The notes beneath the pieces are model-generated. The model saw nothing but the letters and a program-made list of their open reading frames with translations, did no database searches and was not told the DNA's origin. From an uncultured Mucilaginibacter sp. (GTDB lineage Bacteria > Bacteroidota > Bacteroidia > Sphingobacteriales > Sphingobacteriaceae): a stretch of DNA of 53,301 bases. The stretch covers positions 1 through 53,301 of the forward strand of contig CAIWRU010000205.1 of assembly GCA_903915155.1 (NCBI GenBank). The letters run 5' to 3'. A program made the translations under genes and the position numbers. This document shows, piece by piece, positions 44,809-51,900 of this stretch. Each line of letters opens with the position of its first letter. The stretch's first letter is position 1.

Positions 44809-45141
44809 ATGAAAAAGAAATTTTATCTATTAGCTACAACTATGTTATTATGCTTCGCTGCCTTTAACAGCAACGCTGCAACCGTTACTGATAATAACAA
44901 TGCCACAACAAAAGAGGCTGCTGCAAACATGACTGCTGACCAAAAACAGGCCCGTTTGGAGGAGATAAACGCCCGTGTGCAGGAAATTAAAGCGATGGAT
45001 AAATCGCAGCTTACTAAGGAAGACCGCAGGGAATTGCGCGACGAATTAAAAAGCATGAAAAAGGAATCACGTGCTATGGGCGGTGGTATTTATCTTTCAG
45101 TAGGCGCTATCATCATTATTATTTTAGTATTGATACTGTAA
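44809..45141 (+). CDS. Small secreted/membrane-anchored protein with coiled coil
   Basis: 110 residues: signal peptide (MKKKFYLLATTMLLCFAAFNSNA), then a Lys/Glu-rich helix likely to form a coiled coil (about 45-88: QKQARLEEINARVQEIKAM and RRELRDELKSMKK), then Gly-rich turn and C-terminal membrane helix (IYLSVGAIIIIILVLIL). Such proteins recur in Bacteroidota without known function. A clear terminator follows. Confidence 0.8.
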   Translation: MKKKFYLLATTMLLCFAAFNSNAATVTDNNNATTKEAAANMTADQKQARLEEINARVQEIKAMDKSQLTKEDRRELRDELKSMKKESRAMGGGIYLSVGAIIIIILVLIL

Positions 45142-45166
45142 TCATTCAGAAGTAAAAATTTTTTTT

Positions 45167-45207
45167 AAAAAAGGGGCACCAGTATACCTATACCGATGCC
45201 CCTTTTT
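45167..45207 (+). terminator. Terminator after the coiled-coil protein gene
   Basis: A-run plus stem GGGGCA / TGCCCC (within 45167-45178 and 45197-45207), followed by TTTTT. The rest of the gap to 45322 shows nothing clear. Confidence 0.8.
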
Positions 45208-45322
45208 AATTTAGTTAGTTGTTACGAATTCAAATGCTATTTACACCAATGGCAGATAATAATACTGTGCCGTTTGCGTGTAATAAACGCGCTGTTTTGT
45301 GCAGAAGATATAAAATATTTTT

Positions 45323-46084
45323 ATGGAAGCTGATCCTACTAAGAGATTTTCGGGCCGGGTTGATAATTACGTAAAATACAGGCCAACTTACCCTAACAAA
45401 GTACTCGACTATTTAAGAGATAAATGTAACCTGTCGCTGGCCTCGGTTATTGCCGATGTAGGTGCAGGTACGGGCATTTTTACCAAATTATTGCTTAATA
45501 AAGGCTACATAGTTTATGCAGTTGAACCTAACGAGCCAATGCTCGAAGCGGCGGTTGAACAACTGTCAGCCTATAATAATTTTATAGCAGTTGATGGCAC
45601 TGCCGACGCTACAAAGCTGGCAAGGCACAGTGTTGACCTTATTGTTTGCGCCCAGGCCTTCCACTGGTTCAGCAACGAGCAGACGCGTATTGAATTTAGC
45701 CGCATATTGGCCCCGGACGGAAAAGTGGCGCTGATATGGAATAATCGCCTGGTAAACAGCGACGAATTTGCCAGGGCTTATGATGCACTTTTAAAAAACG
45801 ACTCGGTTGATTACAACAAAGTTAACCACCAGAATATAAGCGATATTGATTTTAAGGTCTTTTTTAAGAATGGGGATTACTCGGTAAAAAGGATACCAAA
45901 CTCGCAGGTGTTTGATGAAGAAGGGTTGATAGGCAGGGCATTCTCATCATCATACGTACCGCCGCAGGATAGCGATGAAGGCAAAGCATTTTTAAGATTG
46001 CTGAAAGAAGTATTCAATAAATACAATCATAACGGCAAGGTTACTTTTCATTACCAAACCGAGATCTATTTGGGGGAGGTTTGA
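45323..46084 (+). CDS. Class I SAM-dependent methyltransferase
   Basis: 253 residues. It begins RFSGRVDNYVKYRPTYP, a signature of the Methyltransf_11 group, with SAM-binding loop IADVGAGTGIFTKLL at about 40-54, then AVEPNEPMLEAA and DLIVCAQAFHWF. The substrate is not known. It overlaps the next, convergent gene by 19 bases. Confidence 0.9.
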   Translation: MEADPTKRFSGRVDNYVKYRPTYPNKVLDYLRDKCNLSLASVIADVGAGTGIFTKLLLNKGYIVYAVEPNEPMLEAAVEQLSAYNNFIAVDGTADATKLARHSVDLIVCAQAFHWFSNEQTRIEFSRILAPDGKVALIWNNRLVNSDEFARAYDALLKNDSVDYNKVNHQNISDIDFKVFFKNGDYSVKRIPNSQVFDEEGLIGRAFSSSYVPPQDSDEGKAFLRLLKEVFNKYNHNGKVTFHYQTEIYLGEV

Positions 46085-46464
46085 TGCCAGCCTGTTATTC
46101 TTTTTTGTAAAAAATTAAAATACACCGAAAGCAAAGCAGCAATAAAAAATCCGGCTGCTGTAAGGGTATCAATAAGCCCCGCATCAACTGATCTGCCTGC
46201 GATTATATCAGCATAATATTTTATGAACGAATTGGGCAGGTTTTGTTCGCCCAGTTTGGTTTTTATTTGCCAGTCCCAGTCGGTTATAGGGCAATAGCCT
46301 ATCCCGAACCATATACCCAAAATAAACCAACAGGCCGCGGTAGCGCACACCACAATAAAGTGCGCCCGGCGTAGCGGTTTCCATACCCAGCCAAACAGGT
46401 TGAAACCTATGATGGCAAAGTGTAAGATGGTTAATAACAGGTCGAGTATTTTTAGTCCTGCCAT
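46066..46464 (-). CDS. DUF2784 membrane protein
   Basis: 132 residues with three to four membrane helices. The family pattern WKPLRRAHF and FGIGYCPITDWDWQIKTKLG (CPIT-W) is clear. The function is unknown. It lies 11 bp before the topoisomerase gene stop on the same strand side, that is, downstream of parC, and its 3' end overlaps the methyltransferase gene. Confidence 0.83.
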   Translation of the reverse strand: MAGLKILDLLLTILHFAIIGFNLFGWVWKPLRRAHFIVVCATAACWFILGIWFGIGYCPITDWDWQIKTKLGEQNLPNSFIKYYADIIAGRSVDAGLIDTLTAAGFFIAALLSVYFNFLQKRITGWHQTSPK

Positions 46465-46475
46465 TTATAATTCAA

Positions 46476-49322
46476 TTAAAATAAGCCCAATTGCCCTTTG
46501 TCGTCAATCTCTATATCATTTGGGTTGGTTATTTCAAAGTCTACTTTTTTGTGTTGAACGGGTTCTTCTTCTTTTGGTGATTCCACCGATTCTGTTTTTG
46601 ATTCCACTGATTTTTCAGGGGATTTCGCCGATTCTGTTGTTGGAGATTGCCCTGATTTTGCAGGAGGTTCTACCGATTTTGGTTTTGGCGGTTCAATAAC
46701 CTCCTTTTCTATTTCTGCGGATGGTTCGGTTTCTTCTGTTGCAACTGTTTCGGCTACTTCGTCACCGGCTTCATCTGCAACAGCTTCTTCTATTGTAACT
46801 TCCTCTTCCGGTTCTTCACTTGCCAATAGCGTTATTGCTTGTACAGTATGCTGGCTAACGCGGTTACCCATCGCCTTCATGCCTTTTACATCAATCAGTT
46901 CGGCAAGGTTCACCTCAATGGTTTCGGGTATTTGTGTTTTGCCTTTAAGCTGGTCTATCTTAGCTAAAGGCTGGGTCGCGCCTGAAATGAACGTCAATTT
47001 CGAGCCGTTTTCATCACTAATGATACTGGTTTCTTTTCCCGGCGGCGTGTTCTCAAAAGTAAAGCGCTTAACCAGGTAATTTTTTGATTTGCCCTCATAA
47101 TGCACAACCGTATAAACTTTCTCAGGGTTGTATTTTTCAATAAGAATCATGTTATCAAAAAAGTGGTTGTTCAGGTCGAAGCTGGTCAGCTCATAAATGC
47201 CGTTGCTCATCACCGAAAGTATGCGGTCGTCGCCGTCAAATTCGCCCAGGTACTTTCCGCGACTATCCACGTTTAAACGCTTCAATATCTCGTCATACCA
47301 TATCTTTCGTCCCGATAAGGTTGAAATACCCTTACTTTTCAATACGATTTTTTTAACCGGGTATTTGGTTACAATGTTACCCATTGATCCACGGCCCTTG
47401 ATCGCTATCCCTGCAAAATCTTCGTCGAACTGTAGTTTTTTAAGTTTTGAGTGCGGCTTAAGCTGTATATTTATGATCTCCGCCTCGCCATTAGGATTAG
47501 CGCTGAAATATAATGTTTTCGATCCCTTAGAACCTTTGGTAAGGTCGTATTCCTTATCGCGCGTAACGCCGGTAACCGCAAAGCGTTTAATATAGCTAAC
47601 GCCGCTGGTACCGTCTTTATAAATCATGTTATATACGGTGCGTTCATCATTTTTCTTGAACACAGCTACATGGATGATCTCTTTACCAACAAAAACCTTA
47701 TCCTGCACCTTGGTTATAATACACCTGCCATCGGCACGGAAAACGATGATCTCGTCGATATCAGAACAATCGCCAACAAATTCGTCCTTTTTAAGTCCTG
47801 TGCCAATAAACCCATCCTCCCGGTTAACATATAGCTTAACATTAGCCAATGCCACCTGTGCTGCTTCAACCTTATCAAATGTGCGCAGCTCGGTTTTGCG
47901 CTCGCGGCCCTTGCCATATTTCTCTTTTAGTTTGGTGAACCAATCAATGGTGTAATCGGTAAGGTGTTTCAGGTGATGTTTTACCGTTTTTATTTCATTT
48001 TCCAGGTTCTTTATCTGTTCATCCGTTTTCTTTACGTCAAAGCGGGTGATGCTGCTCATCGGCTTATCGATCAGCTTTTTGTAATCATCGGGCAGTATCT
48101 CGCGGTAAAATTGCGGGAAGAACGGTTCGAACAATTTGTTCAGCACTTCAAGCACCTGTTCAAAATTTGATGAACCTTCATAGTCAGGGTGTTTGTACAT
48201 CCCTTCCTGTATAAATATTTTAAGCAGCGAACTGAAGAATATCTTCTCCATCAGTTCCTTTAGCTTTATCTGTAATTCCTGTTTCAGCAGCTCGCGGGTA
48301 AAGTGCGTGCTTTCCGAAAGCATATCGTTCACGCTCATAAAGCGCGGCTTATCATCCTGTATTACGCAGGTGTTGGGCGATATGGATAATTCGCAATCGG
48401 TAAAAGCATATAACGCGTCGATAGTTACGTCAGGAGATATACCTGGAGCAAGATGAATGATTATTTCCGGATCCCAGGTAGTATTATCTTCAATCTTTTT
48501 TATTTTGATCTTACCCTTTTCATTGGCGTTAATAATGCTATCAATTAACCCGCCAGATGTTGTAGAAAAAGGAATCTCTGTAATAACCAGTGTTTTTTTG
48601 TCTCGCTCAATGATCCTTGCTCTAATTCGTACTTTGCCGCCCCGCTGGCCTTCATTATAGGCAGTAGCATCAGCATAACCACCAGTGGGGAAATCGGGCA
48701 TAAGGTTTGGCCTCTCACCCTTTAGCACCGCGATGGATGCATCAAGCAACTCAATGAAATTATGCGGTAATATCTTAGTGGCCAAACCTACGGCAATACC
48801 ATCGGCGCCCTGTGCCAACAATAATGGGAATTTGACAGGAAGCGTAATGGGTTCACGGTTACGGCCGTCATAACTGGCTTGCCAAACGGTAGTATCGGGG
48901 TTAAAAACTACATCAAGCGCGAATTTTGATAAACGCGCCTCGATATAACGGGGAGCTGCAGCTGAGTCACCGGTGATAGGATGACCCCAGTTGCCCTGGC
49001 AGTCTATCAGCAGGTTTTTTTGCCCTATCTGCACCATGGCGTCACCTATGGAAGCATCACCGTGCGGGTGGTACTTCATGGTGTTACCAATAACGTTGGC
49101 AGCCTTATTAAAGCGCCCGTCGTCCATCTCCTTTAGCGAGTGCAAAATGCGGCGCTGTACAGGCTTTAAACCATCGTTTATATGTGGTACGGCGCGGTCG
49201 AGTATTACATACGATGCATAGTCAAGGAACCAGTTTTCGTACAGGCCGTCAAGGGAGGTAATGTTGTGTAATTTTTCTTCGCTATTTGCTGGTATATCGT
49301 TCGGTGTTAAATCTTCGCTCAT
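46476..49322 (-). CDS. parC: DNA topoisomerase IV subunit A (ParC-type)
   Basis: 948 residues. The breakage-reunion domain contains GLKPVQRRIL, HPHGDASIGDAM and the active site APRYIEARL with Arg125-Tyr126. The coiled-coil tower spans about 340-470 and the C-terminal beta-propeller about 500-840. No complete GyrA box (QRRGGRG-type) is seen, so topoisomerase IV rather than gyrase is favoured. The end is unusual: after about residue 845 the chain turns into a Glu/Ser/Pro/Lys-rich tail of about 100 residues. It acts in decatenation together with a ParE subunit encoded elsewhere. The DUF2784 gene follows. Confidence 0.9.
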   Translation of the reverse strand: MSEDLTPNDIPANSEEKLHNITSLDGLYENWFLDYASYVILDRAVPHINDGLKPVQRRILHSLKEMDDGRFNKAANVIGNTMKYHPHGDASIGDAMVQIGQKNLLIDCQGNWGHPITGDSAAAPRYIEARLSKFALDVVFNPDTTVWQASYDGRNREPITLPVKFPLLLAQGADGIAVGLATKILPHNFIELLDASIAVLKGERPNLMPDFPTGGYADATAYNEGQRGGKVRIRARIIERDKKTLVITEIPFSTTSGGLIDSIINANEKGKIKIKKIEDNTTWDPEIIIHLAPGISPDVTIDALYAFTDCELSISPNTCVIQDDKPRFMSVNDMLSESTHFTRELLKQELQIKLKELMEKIFFSSLLKIFIQEGMYKHPDYEGSSNFEQVLEVLNKLFEPFFPQFYREILPDDYKKLIDKPMSSITRFDVKKTDEQIKNLENEIKTVKHHLKHLTDYTIDWFTKLKEKYGKGRERKTELRTFDKVEAAQVALANVKLYVNREDGFIGTGLKKDEFVGDCSDIDEIIVFRADGRCIITKVQDKVFVGKEIIHVAVFKKNDERTVYNMIYKDGTSGVSYIKRFAVTGVTRDKEYDLTKGSKGSKTLYFSANPNGEAEIINIQLKPHSKLKKLQFDEDFAGIAIKGRGSMGNIVTKYPVKKIVLKSKGISTLSGRKIWYDEILKRLNVDSRGKYLGEFDGDDRILSVMSNGIYELTSFDLNNHFFDNMILIEKYNPEKVYTVVHYEGKSKNYLVKRFTFENTPPGKETSIISDENGSKLTFISGATQPLAKIDQLKGKTQIPETIEVNLAELIDVKGMKAMGNRVSQHTVQAITLLASEEPEEEVTIEEAVADEAGDEVAETVATEETEPSAEIEKEVIEPPKPKSVEPPAKSGQSPTTESAKSPEKSVESKTESVESPKEEEPVQHKKVDFEITNPNDIEIDDKGQLGLF

Positions 49323-49364
49323 TATTAGCTGTAAAAATTATGGATGGGTAAATATATAGATAAT

Positions 49365-49396
49365 GTGCAGATGTGCGGATGTGCAGGTGGGCAGAT
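49365..49396. repeat. Tandem octamer repeat before parC
   Basis: Four 8-base units: GTGCAGAT, GTGCGGAT, GTGCAGGT, GGGCAGAT, in the 157-bp gap between parC and the toxin-antitoxin operon. Confidence 0.65.
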
Positions 49397-49445
49397 TTTT
49401 TGAACATCTGGCGTATATTGTGAAGAATGTGACCGTTACTCAATA

Positions 49446-49474
49446 TTGTTTATTATAAATATTTAGTAAATTTG
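49446..49474 (+). promoter_or_regulatory. Promoter of the toxin-antitoxin operon
   Basis: TTG (49446-49448) and TAAATTTG (49467-49474) are 18 bp apart, an exact match to the Bacteroidota consensus. The antitoxin ATG is only 5 bases after the -7 box, so the mRNA is probably leaderless. Confidence 0.65.
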
Positions 49475-49479
49475 GTAGT

Positions 49480-49731
49480 ATGACAACGGTGACAATAGAA
49501 ATAGATAAAAAAAAGGACCTGCCCGCATTGGAAGCGGTACTGGGTAAGATGGGGTTGAAGTTTCATGTAGGTGAAGATGATGAGGATTGGGGTGACCTTT
49601 CTGAAGCAGAAATTGAAGGAATAAAAGCAGGTATTGCTGATTCGGAAGCTGGAAGGGTACATACGCATGAATATGTAATGGCTGAAATGAATAAAACCAT
49701 AGAAGGATTGCGTAAAAAAAATGCCCGATAA
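49480..49731 (+). CDS. Antitoxin of a ParE-type toxin-antitoxin pair
   Basis: 83 residues, acidic in the middle (GEDDEDWGDLSEAEIEGIKAGIADSEAGR) and basic at the end. An N-terminal beta strand (MTTVTIEIDKK) fits DNA-binding antitoxins only loosely, and I do not recognise a precise family. Assignment rests mainly on the overlap: the toxin start lies 11 bases inside this gene. It would neutralise the toxin and perhaps repress the promoter next to its start. Confidence 0.72.
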   Translation: MTTVTIEIDKKKDLPALEAVLGKMGLKFHVGEDDEDWGDLSEAEIEGIKAGIADSEAGRVHTHEYVMAEMNKTIEGLRKKNAR

Positions 49732-50020
49732 AGATTTAAAGTGGTCAGATAGATCTTTAGAGGAAAACAGGAAACTCACTGTATATTTATATAATGAATG
49801 GGGCGAAGAAATCGCTCTTAGGATTCAAGAACAAATTAATAAAGCGGTAACCAGGATTCAACGGTCACCGGAACATTTCCCAATATTTTTAAAACGAAAA
49901 AACATACGCCGTTGCGTATTATCACCTCAAACCTCTATCTTTTTCCGGGTGCTTAAACAGGATATCTTAATAATTTCTATATTCGATAACAGGCAAAACC
50001 CTAAAAAGCGCAAATTGTAA
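49721..50020 (+). CDS. RelE/ParE-family toxin
   Basis: 99 residues with the ParE/RelE fold: an initial beta strand (DLKWSDRSLEENRKLTVYLYNEWG), a long helix (IRIQEQINKAVTRIQRSPEHFP-type) and a closing sheet (RRCVLSPQTSIFFRVLKQDILIISIFDNRQNP). The ending FDNRQNP is typical of ParE. It would poison gyrase or topoisomerase (ParE type) or ribosome-bound mRNA (RelE type); the former is favoured by sequence style. It is co-translated with the antitoxin through an 11-base overlap. Confidence 0.87.
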   Translation: MPDKDLKWSDRSLEENRKLTVYLYNEWGEEIALRIQEQINKAVTRIQRSPEHFPIFLKRKNIRRCVLSPQTSIFFRVLKQDILIISIFDNRQNPKKRKL

Positions 50021-50021
50021 C

Positions 50022-50528
50022 TTACTCTTTCCTCATCTCCCTTATCATTACATTATACCCCCACTTGCGCAACATCGCATTAACCGTATTTACAATGCGC
50101 TTGTTACGGGTTTCAGCGGTTTTGGCATCGTTTATCCACTTTAAAAAATATTCGCGGTGTGATTTAGGAAGGCTGTTGTAAAATTCCAAAGCATCGGGTT
50201 CAAAATCAAAACAGTCCTGTAGCTCGGCGGGTATTTCAACTTTGTAATCGGTATCAACTTCAAGCCGGGCCTGCAGCATGGCACCGGCGCTTTTACGTAT
50301 GCCTTTCCGCACTTCGGCTTTAAGGGCCATAATAAAATTACCCTCGCCCATAGGCATAAGCGCCATACCCGCAACCGCAAAACCATCCAGCATCCCCCGC
50401 ACACGGAACGATTTTTTGTTGCCTGGGTTTAGCTGCTGTGCAATATCGGCAGGCACTTCAATATAGGTCCAGCCGGTCTTTTCGCCCTGGTCGGCAAACT
50501 GTAAAATAATGGTGGTAAACTCAACCAT
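50022..50528 (-). CDS. DUF1905/YdeI-type protein
   Basis: 168 residues. The first 80 form a DUF1905 beta domain (GWTYIEVPADIAQQLNPGN, then FRVRGMLDGF), and the rest, from about 115, is a YdeI/OmpD-associated helical segment (FYNSLPKSHREYFLKWINDAKTAETRNKRI). Proteins with this layout are sometimes called bacteriocin-protection proteins, without direct proof. Its stop is one base from the toxin stop, convergent. Confidence 0.87.
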   Translation of the reverse strand: MVEFTTIILQFADQGEKTGWTYIEVPADIAQQLNPGNKKSFRVRGMLDGFAVAGMALMPMGEGNFIMALKAEVRKGIRKSAGAMLQARLEVDTDYKVEIPAELQDCFDFEPDALEFYNSLPKSHREYFLKWINDAKTAETRNKRIVNTVNAMLRKWGYNVMIREMRKE

Positions 50529-50636
50529 TTAAAAGCCTGGTATAATGTTAAATGATAAATAAAGGCGCTTTTTCTTGTAACACATCGAATGCCACGGGCG
50601 TCATATGGGCATAAATCTATTAAATAAATCAAGATC

Positions 50637-51050
50637 ATGAAAACCTTAAAATTAACTATCGCCGTTTTGGCTTTCCTATTTGTAGGAGTAACAGCTAATG
50701 CAGCCACAAAAAAAATAACAAAAACTGATGTAGTGAATATTTACATTGATGCCATAGCCAACGGAAAGACCCAGGGCCTTGACAATGTGCTTGACAACGA
50801 TATGCAATTTAATACCAAACGCGGAGAGAATATTACCACTATTGATAAAAATACCTTCCTTGATTTTTTAACAAAGAACGGAACCGGCGGTGCACCGCTT
50901 AATACTTCAACCACCGTGATCCAGGATGATGAAAACACGCAGAAAATAAAAGTTGATTTTAAATATGATGGTTTTGTACGTTCGGATGTGTTAACATTAA
51001 GCCGTACTACCGGTTGGGTTATTACCAATGTAACAAGCACCACCAAATAA
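50637..51050 (+). CDS. Secreted NTF2-like protein, paralogue 1
   Basis: 137 residues with a signal peptide (MKTLKLTIAVLAFLFVGVTANA). The mature part matches the small lumazine-binding/NTF2-like fold: DVVNIYIDAIANGKTQGLDNVLDNDMQFNTKRGENITT, then DENTQKIKVDFKYDGFVRSDVLTLSRTTGWVITNV. A second copy follows after 180 bp. The function is unknown. Confidence 0.77.
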   Translation: MKTLKLTIAVLAFLFVGVTANAATKKITKTDVVNIYIDAIANGKTQGLDNVLDNDMQFNTKRGENITTIDKNTFLDFLTKNGTGGAPLNTSTTVIQDDENTQKIKVDFKYDGFVRSDVLTLSRTTGWVITNVTSTTK

Positions 51051-51072
51051 GCTTTTAGTGCATCAATAATGG

Positions 51073-51102
51073 AAGCCTTCACCCATGTGGAGGCTTTTTT
51101 AT
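51073..51102 (+). terminator. Terminator after NTF2-like paralogue 1
   Basis: Stem AAGCCT / AGGCTT with inner CAC/GTG pairing, followed by a T-run (51073-51102). It lies 22 bp after the stop. Confidence 0.7.
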
Positions 51103-51230
51103 TGCCGTATATTGTGTTAAATGTTAAAAGCTTGTTAAATGTAAATAATTTATATAAAAAGCTGTAACGTATTGCATGGGAGCAAGTCTTATAGGTATAA
51201 AACTTATTATTGAAATTAAATCAAAATATT

Positions 51231-51659
51231 ATGAAAACGCTGAGAACATTAATGATCGGTGTTGCCTTATTCACAGTTTGCACAGCAGCTAAAGCAACAA
51301 TCCATACCGATGAAGAAAACATGTCAAAAAACTTTGCTATCAACACTTATATTGATGCCATGACCCGCGGTAAAGCCGCAGGGATGAACGAAGTGCTCGA
51401 CCCAACAGTAAAATTCACCATTTTGCGTGGAAAAAACGTATTGAGCTTTTCAAAAAAGCAAATGCTTGATTATTTGAAAGCCGACAAAAATGTTGAGCAA
51501 GACTGCACAACCGACACTGAGATTTTACAAAACGACGCTGACCAAAGCGTGGTAAAAGTTGATATGAAATACAACGGCTTTGTACGCAGTAACTACGTAA
51601 CCGTTGCCAACACCGGTAATGGCTGGAAAATTATAAACGTGTATAGCGTATTTAAGTAA
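51231..51659 (+). CDS. Secreted NTF2-like protein, paralogue 2
   Basis: 142 residues from ATG 51231; the frame upstream to 51210 adds 7 residues that do not fit the signal peptide (MKTLRTLMIGVALFTVCTAAKA). It shares layout with paralogue 1: AINTYIDAMTRGKAAGMNEVLDPTVKFTILRGKNVLSF and KVDMKYNGFVRSNYVTVANTGNGWKIINV. The two are tandem duplicates, each with its own terminator, so they may be separately expressed. Confidence 0.77.
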   Translation: MKTLRTLMIGVALFTVCTAAKATIHTDEENMSKNFAINTYIDAMTRGKAAGMNEVLDPTVKFTILRGKNVLSFSKKQMLDYLKADKNVEQDCTTDTEILQNDADQSVVKVDMKYNGFVRSNYVTVANTGNGWKIINVYSVFK

Positions 51660-51695
51660 AGAAGAGCTTAGGTTTATGTTTATTGTTTATGTATG

Positions 51696-51725
51696 AAGGC
51701 TCCCGGTTTACCGGGGGCTTTTTTG
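51696..51725 (+). terminator. Terminator after NTF2-like paralogue 2
   Basis: Stem around GCTCCCGGT / ACCGGGGGC with a TT loop, then a T-run. Confidence 0.8.
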
Positions 51726-51837
51726 TTTTAGGGGGATGAATTGCAAACCCCGCATCATGTTTTCGTACATACAGCGTTCGTTTTCGAACAGCTTTTAAGT
51801 TGAATATAATATTAGTGAGTTGATTTTAAACAAGTTA

Positions 51838-51845
51838 TATATTTG
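51838..51845 (+). promoter_or_regulatory. Possible -7 element for the ABC permease gene
   Basis: TATATTTG is an exact TAnnTTTG match, 55 bp before the ATG at 51901. A TTG at 51820-51822 is 15 bp upstream, slightly too close. Confidence 0.4.
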
Positions 51846-51900
51846 GCATGTTGCTTGAATACCAATTTGAATAGTTTTAGCTAAAATTCAACTACCCGCC

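Noticed and set aside
46400..46699. Hydrophobic plus-strand ORF opposite the parC tail
   Set aside because: It arises from the reverse complement of the Glu/Ser/Pro repeat and has no independent signals.
49365..49396. CRISPR-like array
   Set aside because: Units are only 8 bp and directly adjacent with no spacers, and no cas genes are present.
50022..50528. Bacteriocin immunity system
   Set aside because: The YdeI-type label is only a family name; no bacteriocin or export gene is nearby.
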